Shown: positions 26,123 through 32,562, numbered from the stretch's first letter. The stretch is 52,708 nucleotides of DNA from Bacteroides sp. 224 (GCF_010500995.1 NZ_QVMK01000041.1:1-52708), one strand, 5' to 3'. The notes: generated by a model not told the origin, from the letters alone. A program made the numbers and translations.

Positions 26123-26217
26123 AAGTCCCACCGGTGCGTTAAGGCATTGAGTGTCAGTAGACTATAAGGTGGGTCTTTCTCTTGAAAAGTCCCACCAAGT
26201 CCCACCAAAGTCCCACC
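26123..26217. repeat. AAGTCCCACC word cluster
   Basis: AAGTCCCACC starts at 26123, 26187, 26197 and 26208, and an inverted imperfect copy (AAGGTGGGTCTTT) lies at 26166-26178. The last three copies are 10 and 11 bases apart, about one helical turn, and the first is 64 bases upstream. No gene overlaps. Confidence 0.75.
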
Positions 26218-26314
26218 TTTTTCGATATTATTACATGAATTATGGCTTTATTTTCTCTTGTCTTTTTCTATTTGTGCGGATTTCTTCCTTTGTTAGCTCT
26301 ATGCGGCAAGGTTT

Positions 26315-26400
26315 TGTAGACCCGGGTGTATGGGCTCTGTAGACCCGGATGTACAGATTTTGTAGATCCCCATCTATTGGTGGTGTAGACCCGGGTGTAC
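26315..26400. repeat. TGTAGACCCGGGTGTA word, four units at exact 23-bp spacing
   Basis: TGTAGA starts at 26315, 26338, 26361 and 26384, each 23 bases apart. Units 1 and 4 have the palindromic core ACCCGGGT, unit 2 has ACCCGGAT, and unit 3 is diverged (ATCCCCAT). Sequence between words is not conserved. Confidence 0.85.
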
Positions 26401-26500
26401 ATATTTTAAAGAAGATGCAATTTATGAGTAGTTGTAATTGTTTGAAAAAGTATTAAGATAAAATGTGTCTGGATGATATCACGGTTTAAAACTGAATAGC

Positions 26501-26617
26501 TCATTGATTAGGATATTGCCAATAGTGCATGATATTTTTGGCTTTCTCATGAATTTCACGATTGCCTTTTCGCCGAGCTACCAACATATATTCTTTAGCT
26601 TTGCTGTGAGCGAGTTT
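26501..26617 (-). pseudogene. Short coding remnant, unrecognised
   Basis: The minus strand is open for 38 codons bounded by stops and reads HSKAKEYMLVARRKGNREI followed by HEKAKNIMHYWQYPNQ and a stop. The composition is protein-like, with charged and aromatic residues in helical spacing, but I do not recognise the family. It has no start region and is probably the C-terminal end of a lost gene. Confidence 0.35.
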
Positions 26618-26776
26618 TTAGAGCAAAAGTTATCAATTGCACAGAAATTGAATTTTTCTAAACGATTTGACTCAGAAGAAAATATGATTGTGCGAATAGC
26701 AGAATTGAAACAGGATTGGAATAATACTTTTGAAAACAAGAATTACTCTAAAATAAAGAAACAACTTCAAATCTGA
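26591..26776 (+). pseudogene. C-terminal coding remnant, unrecognised
   Basis: The plus frame from about 26610 to the stop at 26776 reads EFLEQKLSIAQKLNFSKRF and MIVRIAELKQDWNNTFENK, a helical, charged sequence. The frame opens further upstream, but only with a TTG start and Phe-rich residues antisense to the minus-strand remnant. No family is recognised. It ends about 48 bases before the short inverted repeat at 26824, which would fit the last gene of a cassette, though this is speculative. Confidence 0.35.
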
Positions 26777-26823
26777 TAGAGATATGAAACGAAAAATAAT
26801 AATCAACAAATCGCCGAACCGAT

Positions 26824-26885
26824 AACAATCAAGGGCTTAAACGCAATGTAGCGTAGCGGAATTTTGTTTTAAGCTTGTGTTGAAC
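26824..26885. repeat. Short imperfect inverted repeat, possibly related to the 123-bp repeats
   Basis: AACAATCAAGGGCTTAAAC at 26824-26842 pairs imperfectly with GTTTTAAGCTTGTGTTGAAC at 26866-26885, with AAC and GTT at the outer ends and a 23-base centre. This resembles the end architecture of the 123-bp repeats but shares no clear sequence with them. Confidence 0.4.
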
Positions 26886-27125
26886 TTAAGCTCATGAACT
26901 AATTTTTTATCTATGGGGGTTCAATAAAGGGAGTTGATTCCGGAGCTTGGATTTCTGAGGTTGTTTTTTCGGTTATTGCGGATTAGCCGGTTGTTTTGAT
27001 CCTCACATTTTAGCATTTTATACCGTATCTCTATCTTTTGCGTGTCCGGAGTTTTCCATTGTTGGTTTTTCTTTTGATTCAGGCAATAGACGGTCTGTCA
27101 GTTCGTATTAAACTGAAGCAAATAT
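26886..27125. other. Flank downstream of the IS91-type transposase gene
   Basis: No gene is seen. This stretch probably includes the origin end of the IS91-type element. A GTTC at 27101-27104 matches the tetranucleotide that IS91-family elements abut at their origin end (GAAC on the minus strand), but the true boundary cannot be fixed here. Confidence 0.3.
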
Positions 27126-28289
27126 TTATAAACTGCCTGAAAATGAGACCGGTTTTGGAGAATTGCATAATAAAAAACCGGGCGGTGCGTGAGCCCGAAA
27201 GGTCAGTACGGTTTCCATCCGTCCCGTTTTACAGCATGGACATTGTTTCCGACTGTCTCCGGTCTTCTTTTTCGAATAGAGGGTTTCTATCCGATTTGAA
27301 TCTTCAATATCCATCTCCTCTTGTACAGCCCTGAGCATCGCTTTATTGCGAGAAGCTAAAATTCCGTAATGCCTGATTTTACGGAAGCCGCGCGGAAGAA
27401 TATGAAGGCAGAACCTTCGAAGGAACTCATCGGCCGACAAAGTCATCACTTTGGTTTTTGCATCATCTCTGTAATCCTTATAACGAAAACTAACTCTTCC
27501 GTCGGCAATGCTCTCCAATCGATGATTACTGATAGCAACCTTGTGTGTGTAACGTCCCAAATATTCGATTACCTGACTCGCACCGCCGAAAGGACGTTTG
27601 GCATAAACAACCCACTCTTTTGCGTAGAGTTTCTTCTTCAACTCGCCCGTCAGTTCCATGCCGCTTTCTTCCATGAAACACTTAAATTCCGACATAAACT
27701 TCCCACGATACACGGCACTCATCGCTTTGACCGGAAACAAATACTTACCGTTGGTTCGTGTATGTTTCCATTTGCGGTTTTTATCTATACCGCCTGCCGG
27801 AACGATAAGGTGGATATGCGGATGCAGCATCAGGTTTTGCCCCCAGGTATGCAAAACAGCAACTGCTCCTAAATCCGCACCAAGGTATCTTTCATCCCTG
27901 CCGAAAGTCTCCAGAGTTTCCTTTGCTGACTTGAACAGAAGATTGTACATCTCTTGGGGATAATTCAGACAGAAAACATTCAACGCTTCGGGAAGCGTAA
28001 AAACCACATGGAAATACCGGCAATCCAAGATGTCTGCCTGTCTCGCCTCAATCCATCGATCACGGTTTCCTCCCTGACATTTTGGACAGTGACGATTTCG
28101 GCAACTGTTGTATGAAATACGCTCCTGGCCACAATCCGTACAACGTTCCACATGACCGCCCATTTCGGAAGTACGACATCTTTCGATGGCTCTCAAGACT
28201 TTCTGATGAGACGTTAAAACCGGACGTTGCGCAATAAAATCTTTGCCGTATAAGCGAATTATATCGGCCAACTCATATTGGGGGCGCAT
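27126..28289 (-). CDS. IS91-family Y2 transposase
   Basis: A 387-residue HUH-superfamily transposase that moves DNA by rolling-circle replication. The N-terminal zinc-binding region has CTDCG and CRNRHCPKC (residues 50-71). The HUH motif is HPHIH (His158-x-His160), and the catalytic tyrosines are Tyr243 and Tyr247 in EYLGRYTHKVAISN, so both catalytic sets look intact. A second Cys cluster, CPCCKTG, lies near the C-terminus. It starts two bases after the recombinase gene. Elements of this type can carry adjacent DNA by one-ended transposition. Confidence 0.92.
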   Translation of the reverse strand: MRPQYELADIIRLYGKDFIAQRPVLTSHQKVLRAIERCRTSEMGGHVERCTDCGQERISYNSCRNRHCPKCQGGNRDRWIEARQADILDCRYFHVVFTLPEALNVFCLNYPQEMYNLLFKSAKETLETFGRDERYLGADLGAVAVLHTWGQNLMLHPHIHLIVPAGGIDKNRKWKHTRTNGKYLFPVKAMSAVYRGKFMSEFKCFMEESGMELTGELKKKLYAKEWVVYAKRPFGGASQVIEYLGRYTHKVAISNHRLESIADGRVSFRYKDYRDDAKTKVMTLSADEFLRRFCLHILPRGFRKIRHYGILASRNKAMLRAVQEEMDIEDSNRIETLYSKKKTGDSRKQCPCCKTGRMETVLTFRAHAPPGFLLCNSPKPVSFSGSL

Positions 28290-28291
28290 CC

Positions 28292-29191
28292 TTAGAAGCC
28301 GTAGAGTGTATCCAACGGACTTTTCCCGACTTTGGGAATAACCTGAGCAATATGTAAATAAACCAAGGTTGTCCGTAAATTGCTGTGTCCCAACAGATGT
28401 TGAATTGTGTAAATGTCAACACCATCTTCCAGAAGATGAGTTGCGAAACTGTGTCGGAGCGTATGCATGGAGACCGGTTTGCGAATGTCGGTTTTCAGCA
28501 AAGCCTCTTTGATTATATACTGAATGCTGCGCTCCCCCATTACATCCCCAGGAGTTTGTCCCTCGAAAAGATAAACCTGTGGCTTTACCTCTTTCAAATA
28601 ATGCGATAACCGCGATTTAATGTATCGGGAGAGAATAACATAACGATCCTTTTTCCCTTTGCCCTGACACACACGCACCTGCATCCGGCCGATATCGATA
28701 TCGCTGATTTTGATATGGCGAAGCTCGTTCATCCTAAGACCGGCCGAATATGCAAATGCCAACAGAAAGCGGTGCTTCAGGCTGCGTGGAGCCTTGAAAA
28801 GGGCTTTGCATTCTTCTTTTGATAAGACTTCAGGGAGTTTTTTCTCTTTTTTGATAACCGGAAGTTTTAAGGCTTTCTCATCTTTACCGAATAATCGAAA
28901 CCAAAAACGCATCCCGAAAACAGTCTGCTTAAAGTAGCTCTCCGATAAGTTTTCGTGTACCGTTTTTCGATAAAGATAGCTGTTGATCTCTTCTATCGAT
29001 ACCTCGTGAGGCAAACGCCCGAAATGCAAAGCCAAATGGCAAACATTTCGACCATAGTTGGTTATCAAACTTTTGCTTAACCTGTCGAGCACCACCCGTT
29101 CTTCAAATATTGAGTAGGCTTCTCTGAACCCCGGGACTAATTCCTTTGCCTGGGCTTCTACTGTGTAATAATTCTTTTTCTTAAATGTCAT
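28292..29191 (-). CDS. Tyrosine recombinase (XerC/D-like integrase)
   Basis: A 299-residue site-specific recombinase. A SAM-like N-terminal DNA-binding domain (about 25-105) precedes the catalytic domain with Arg153 (AGLRMNEL), Lys179 or nearby, His243 and Arg246 (HTLRHSFATHLLEDG), His269 (LLGHSNLRTT) and nucleophile Tyr278. The set is complete. The ending SPLDTLYGF resembles the SPLDAL ending of integron integrases, but the extra segment that defines IntI between the second box and the HTLRH motif is absent, so I do not call it IntI. It is oriented away from the 123-bp repeats to its right, with its start 90 bases from the first. Confidence 0.92.
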   Translation of the reverse strand: MTFKKKNYYTVEAQAKELVPGFREAYSIFEERVVLDRLSKSLITNYGRNVCHLALHFGRLPHEVSIEEINSYLYRKTVHENLSESYFKQTVFGMRFWFRLFGKDEKALKLPVIKKEKKLPEVLSKEECKALFKAPRSLKHRFLLAFAYSAGLRMNELRHIKISDIDIGRMQVRVCQGKGKKDRYVILSRYIKSRLSHYLKEVKPQVYLFEGQTPGDVMGERSIQYIIKEALLKTDIRKPVSMHTLRHSFATHLLEDGVDIYTIQHLLGHSNLRTTLVYLHIAQVIPKVGKSPLDTLYGF

Positions 29192-29234
29192 GATTACTGT
29201 TTTTAAAATCAGAGGACAAGAAAGAAATTTTTCC

Positions 29235-29242
29235 TATATTTG
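29235..29242 (+). promoter_or_regulatory. Outward-facing -7 box between recombinase and first repeat
   Basis: TATATTTG fits TAnnTTTG, points away from the recombinase gene and would transcribe the repeat at 29281 and the KilA-N unit. The position resembles the cassette promoter of an integron, but no -33 element is evident. Confidence 0.4.
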
Positions 29243-29280
29243 AGCGCTCGAAAGAGCAAAAGCTACCGGAGGTTTAGTTC

Positions 29281-29403
29281 AACAAGCGGTTTGCTGTAAT
29301 GTGGGTCGTATTCCCACAGAAAATCCTGTCGGATTTTACAGCATTCACGCCTGCGCAAACATTTGTAAACCTCGCACTACAGCAAGCCGCCGGACGTTGG
29401 TGG
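29281..29403. repeat. 123-bp attC-like repeat, copy A
   Basis: It begins AACAAGCGG and ends GTTGGTGG. The ends form an imperfect palindrome: AAC pairs with GTT, three unpaired bases follow, CGG pairs with CCG, and TTGCTGTA (29291-29298) pairs with TACAGCAA. The interior contains smaller hairpins (TGGG/CCCA, CTGT/ACAG, TGCG/CGCA). It is about 92 percent identical to copy B, at equal length. This is the architecture of an integron attC site, but homology to known attC sites is not established. Confidence 0.8.
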
Positions 29404-29454
29404 TCATTGTCGGTGCGAAATAGGAAGCATTAATTGATACTGAAAGATTTTTGT

Positions 29455-29462
29455 TACATTTG
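29455..29462 (+). promoter_or_regulatory. -7 box for the KilA-N gene
   Basis: TACATTTG lies 23 bases before the ATG at 29486; TTG at 29434-29436 is a weak -33 candidate. Confidence 0.5.
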
Positions 29463-29485
29463 TAATTCATTGAAATCAACTATAA

Positions 29486-30304
29486 ATGGCAAAATCGACC
29501 TCTAAAATAATCGTATCAAGTACCGAAATAACTGTAACGCATATAGGTAATGAGGATTTTATCTCATTGACCGATATGTTAAAAGCAAAAGATGGAGATT
29601 TCTTTATTTCCGATTGGCTAAGAAATAGGAATACGGTCGAGTATCTTGGGATATGGGAAAGTATCTATAATCCCAATTTTAATTATGGCGAATTCGCCAT
29701 AATTAAAAGTCAAGCAGGATTAAATTCGTACAAAATAAGCGTAAAAGAATGGGTTGAAAAAACCAATGCAATCGGATTGAAAGCCACGGCAGGAAGATAC
29801 GGAGGAACGTACGCTCACAAAGATATAGCCTTCGAGTTCGGAATGTGGATTAGTCCTGAATTTAAAATTTACTTAGTTCGAGAATTTCAGCGTTTGAAAG
29901 ACGACGAAAGCAATCGCTTGAAATTAGAGTGGAATTTGCAACGAACGTTGGCAAAAGTAAATTATCATATTCACACAGATGCAATCAAAGAGAATTTGAT
30001 ACCCCAAAAAATCACACAACAGCAAGTGGGTTTTGTTTATGCCAACGAGGCTGACTTGTTAAATGTTGCTCTTTTTGGCATTACGGCAAAAGAATGGAGA
30101 GAAACAAATTCTGATAAAAACGGAAATATCAGAGATTATGCAACATTAGAACAGTTGGTTGTTTTGAGTAATATGGAAAGTATAAACGCTTTACTCATTC
30201 GTCAAGGATTATCACAAAGCGAAAGGCTTATTGAATTAAACAAAGTTGCTATTACTCAAATGAAATCTTTGCTTGAAAGTAATTCAATGAAGAAACTAAA
30301 ATAG
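29486..30304 (+). CDS. KilA-N domain protein
   Basis: A 272-residue protein with an N-terminal KilA-N DNA-binding domain (residues about 8-120: ISLTDMLKAKDGDFFISDWL, NRNTVEYLGIWE, NPNFNYGEF, HKDIAFEFGMWISPEFKIY). The C-terminal half is helical. KilA-N proteins are common on phages and mobile islands and probably bind DNA; specific roles are mostly unknown. It is the sole gene between the two 123-bp repeats, with 89 bases before it and 25 after, as expected for a cassette gene. A perfect 32-bp palindrome lies within its coding sequence. Confidence 0.88.
   Translation: MAKSTSKIIVSSTEITVTHIGNEDFISLTDMLKAKDGDFFISDWLRNRNTVEYLGIWESIYNPNFNYGEFAIIKSQAGLNSYKISVKEWVEKTNAIGLKATAGRYGGTYAHKDIAFEFGMWISPEFKIYLVREFQRLKDDESNRLKLEWNLQRTLAKVNYHIHTDAIKENLIPQKITQQQVGFVYANEADLLNVALFGITAKEWRETNSDKNGNIRDYATLEQLVVLSNMESINALLIRQGLSQSERLIELNKVAITQMKSLLESNSMKKLK
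29677..29708. repeat. Perfect 32-bp palindrome inside the KilA-N gene
   Basis: The 16-base half TTTTAATTATGGCGAA is followed immediately by its exact complement, centred on GAATTC. It encodes part of NPNFNYGEFAIIK, a conserved segment of the family, so chance plus conservation may explain it; an autoregulatory site is the alternative. Confidence 0.7.
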
Positions 30305-30329
30305 AAGTTGGAGAATACAACGAACCGTC

Positions 30330-30452
30330 AACAAACGGTTTGCTGTAATATGGGGTGTATGCCCACAGAAAGTCCTGTCGGATTTTACAGCGTTCACGCC
30401 TGCGCAAACATTTGTAAACCTCGCACTACAGCAAGCCGCCGACCGTTAGTGG
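30330..30452. repeat. 123-bp attC-like repeat, copy B
   Basis: It begins AACAAACGG and ends GTTAGTGG, with the same folds as copy A. The ten or so differences fall mostly in loops and the outermost bases, while the 49-base interior from GTTCACGCC to TACAGCAAGCC is unchanged. The preceding CCGTCAAC and the terminal GTTAGTGG could pair as an eight-base R-like box with two wobbles and one mismatch. Confidence 0.8.
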
Positions 30453-30492
30453 CAATGCGTGTGCGACACAGCAGACAGTAAATTATTGAAAA

Positions 30493-31200
30493 ATGACAGA
30501 AGTTATAACGCAGAAATTGAAAAGTTCCGAATTAGAAGCGGAAATTTATTATTTGACCACTGAAGAGGGTGGAAGAGAAAATTATGTCACAAATGGTTAT
30601 AGGGGTCAGTTTTATTATAATGGTAGAGATTGGGATGCTTCACAAGAATTTATAGAGAAAGAAATTTGTAACCCCGGCGAAACAGTAAAAGTTTATTTGC
30701 AAACACTTAGTCCAGATTTTCATATCGGTCAGTTTTCCGTAGGGCAAATATTTGAAATTAGAGAGGGTGCTAAAGCGGTAGGCAAAGGAAAAATAACTAA
30801 GATATTGCGTCCAGATTTTAATTATTGGGATTTCGATAGTTTTTACAATCAACTTCCGAAAACTTCTAAGCCGTATGATGACGAGAATATTCAAAGATTT
30901 TTGGTAGACTTCGATTGGGCTTTTGAGGATTTAGAAGAAATTTCAGAACTTAGATTTCAAGAAAATCTTTCTAACAAAAATGAGATGTTGGAGGTTGAGT
31001 GCATTTTGAAAAATAAGAAAATTAAATGCCGACCTCTCATTGATAAAGTTTGCGAAATATGGCGAGAAAAACTATCATTTGAGAAATCATTGTATAAAGT
31101 AGCAGTTCAGAATTTTGGAGATAAATTTGAATTTCAACTTTCATTTGCAACTTGGCATGATATGTATTTGACAGGAAAAATCGTAGTAAAAACAATATAA
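30493..31200 (+). CDS. EF-Tu domain III-like protein of unknown function
   Basis: A 235-residue protein. Residues 14-105 closely follow the third domain of elongation factor Tu: EIYYLTTEEGGR (17-28), NGYRGQFYYNGRDW, PGETVKVYL (61-69) and FEIREGAKAVGKGKITKIL (87-105), matching EF-Tu segments such as EEGGR, GYRPQFYF and IREGGRTVGAGVVTKIL. There is no GTPase domain. Residues 106-235 are acidic and unrecognised. It could be a decoy or binding partner that mimics EF-Tu, or a repurposed beta barrel; this is inference. It is the single gene after repeat B, starting 41 bases from its end. Confidence 0.75.
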   Translation: MTEVITQKLKSSELEAEIYYLTTEEGGRENYVTNGYRGQFYYNGRDWDASQEFIEKEICNPGETVKVYLQTLSPDFHIGQFSVGQIFEIREGAKAVGKGKITKILRPDFNYWDFDSFYNQLPKTSKPYDDENIQRFLVDFDWAFEDLEEISELRFQENLSNKNEMLEVECILKNKKIKCRPLIDKVCEIWREKLSFEKSLYKVAVQNFGDKFEFQLSFATWHDMYLTGKIVVKTI

Positions 31201-31269
31201 ACAATTGACATTTCACGTAGAAAATAGAAAGAAATTGATACAATAAATACACAGCCCACAGGCAGATAA

Positions 31270-31532
31270 TGTGCACACCTCTATCACGAAAGTTACGATG
31301 TGATGTATTACGAATACACTTTGCACAAAGAAAAAAGTGCCAAAGGCGAAGTCGATGGAGATGTGCAAGCTGGTAATATAATGTTGGTACGCAGGAACAT
31401 ACTAAAGAAGTATTTGAAGCTGCACAAGTGATTAATGTTACCAAAAACTGGGAACCTTATCCCGAGTTTGGACAATGGAACAGTATTGTAAAAATGAGAC
31501 GTTGGGAAGATGATTTATCCACTATATTATAA
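31270..31532 (+). pseudogene. Frameshifted coding remnant, unrecognised
   Basis: One frame from 31270 reads YHESYDVMYYEYTLHKEKS and GEVDGDVQAG, then coding continues in another frame as GTQEHTKEVFEAAQVINV and KNWEPYPEFGQWNSIVKM with a stop at 31532. The two pieces look like one protein broken by a frameshift near 31380. No start region remains and I do not recognise the family. It follows the EF-Tu-like gene with no third copy of the 123-bp repeat between them. Confidence 0.45.
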
Positions 31533-31631
31533 ATTTAAGAACAGAGATATGTATACAATAAAATTTTCAAAATATAATGCCGTAATGGGCAATAAGTAGG
31601 TATTCAAAATTAATTCATAGTATGAGAAAGT

Positions 31632-31730
31632 CCCCCTCCGCCCTTTGGGCACCTCCCCCTTGCAGGGGAGGAGTCGATGCCGCAGGAATTCCTCCCCTGC
31701 AAGGGGGAGATGCCCAAAGGGCGGAGGGGG
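31632..31730. repeat. Long hairpin element P1 with 40-bp arms
   Basis: The left arm (31632-31671) and right arm (31691-31730) match at 39 of 40 positions. The 19-base loop contains CGATGCCGCAGG. Each arm contains smaller palindromes (GCCCTTTGGGC; CCTCCCC and GGGGAGG). The loop core is shared with the element inside the ABC-F gene at 36539. It probably interrupts or abuts the decayed genes around it. Confidence 0.9.
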
Positions 31731-31741
31731 TGATGATATAA

Positions 31742-31858
31742 ACTAATTCTGAACATCTACTTAACCAATTTGGCGACTCTGTAAATAAAACAGATGGAAG
31801 GGATTTGGAAACAACTTATCAACGCTATGTATGGACAGTAACATTAAGAAATTATTAA
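31742..31858 (+). pseudogene. C-terminal coding remnant upstream of a lipoprotein gene
   Basis: The open frame after 31741 reads NSEHLLNQFGDSVNKTDGR then DLETTYQRYVWTVTLRNY and stops at 31858, overlapping the start of the lipoprotein gene by 28 bases. It looks like the end of a larger protein cut by element P1. A short fragment, MYTIKFSKYNAVMGNK, at 31549-31599 may be the start of the same or a sister gene. The overlap suggests former translational coupling. Confidence 0.4.
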
Positions 31859-32331
31859 GCTTCATCTTATTTCTATTATTAAATAATAGTTGTAGCTTTG
31901 ATGACGAATATCTTTACGAAATAAAAATCAATGACTGGGCTAGTATTTCATATAACATTATTAATAATGACAGCGCCTCTATTACAGATTTTAAGTTGTA
32001 TGCATATCCAGATAAAGTAATGAAGATAGACAAAAGAATAAAGCATAATGGTGATGAAAAACTAAGAAAGAGAGAGGTTTTAGAGAACTGCTGTACGAAA
32101 TTAGTCTACAATGATTCTATTATTTTAATTTTAGATGGACTAGACAAAGATACAACAAGTTCACTGTATGTTTATAACAAATATTATAAAATAGAATTTC
32201 AATCGGTTAATGGAGGTATGAAAGAGGGTTTTATCAACAAACAGGTGTTGTCTGAAGAACAGTTCTATTCAATGAGCAATAGCTGTAAAAAATGTAAAGT
32301 TGTAGATGTAGGCAAATTACGAAAAATATAG
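31831..32331 (+). CDS. Lipoprotein, hypothetical
   Basis: A 166-residue predicted lipoprotein. KKLLSFILFLLLNNSCSFDD gives a signal peptide with the lipidated Cys at residue 21. The mature part is rich in Asp, Lys and Tyr, with CCTKLVYNDS and a C-terminal CKKCK motif. I do not recognise the family. It overlaps the decayed upstream gene, an arrangement common for toxin and lipoprotein-immunity pairs in Bacteroidales, but there is no direct evidence. It would be anchored in a membrane facing the periplasm or surface. Confidence 0.65.
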   Translation: MDSNIKKLLSFILFLLLNNSCSFDDEYLYEIKINDWASISYNIINNDSASITDFKLYAYPDKVMKIDKRIKHNGDEKLRKREVLENCCTKLVYNDSIILILDGLDKDTTSSLYVYNKYYKIEFQSVNGGMKEGFINKQVLSEEQFYSMSNSCKKCKVVDVGKLRKI

Positions 32332-32524
32332 TCATTGTGCAGTTTTCAAATAAACCGGGCAATCCGTATTTCGGAAAAGCGAGTTACGAGCTTGGTTACG
32401 TTCCGGGGCTTTAAGTGTCTTTTCAATGACTTTAATTGTCCCCACACTAAAACCGAATTTCATCAAAAACGCCTGATTTACAATCAACTTACTACATTCC
32501 GTTCATTTTTACTTTTTTATTCTG

Positions 32525-32532
32525 TACTTTTG
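32525..32532 (+). promoter_or_regulatory. -7 box for the periplasmic binding lipoprotein gene
   Basis: TACTTTTG lies 30 bases before the ATG at 32563 and supports that start over the in-frame ATG-like start at 32335. I looked in 32335-32560 for a cobalamin riboswitch and saw none. Confidence 0.5.
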
Positions 32533-32562
32533 CCGGAAATAGAAATTATAGCTTCGTTGTTT

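Larger units (their letters stand above)
27126..29191 (-). mobile_element. IS91-type rolling-circle element with tyrosine recombinase gene
   Basis: Two minus-strand genes separated by two bases form one transcription unit: a tyrosine recombinase (28292-29191), then a Y2-type transposase (27126-28289). This pairing is known in a subset of IS91-like elements. Only the gene span is given, because IS91-type elements lack simple terminal inverted repeats or target duplications and the ends cannot be located by eye. Confidence 0.75.
29192..29485. other. Non-coding junction between recombinase and cassette-like units
   Basis: It contains a plus-strand promoter candidate (29235), the first 123-bp repeat (29281-29403) and the promoter candidate of the KilA-N gene (29455). 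No coding sequence is seen. Confidence 0.7.

Noticed and set aside
27369..27963. Plus-strand open frames antisense to the IS91-type transposase
   Set aside because: They overlap a gene with intact catalytic motifs and have no family features of their own.
28292..29191. Calling the tyrosine recombinase an integron integrase (IntI)
   Set aside because: The IntI-specific extra segment before the HTLRH motif is absent, and similar recombinases accompany IS91-type elements. The integron-like call rests on the repeats, not on this enzyme.
32335..32562. Cobalamin or other riboswitch upstream of the periplasmic binding lipoprotein
   Set aside because: No conserved B12-box or other aptamer signature was found; only a promoter box is visible.
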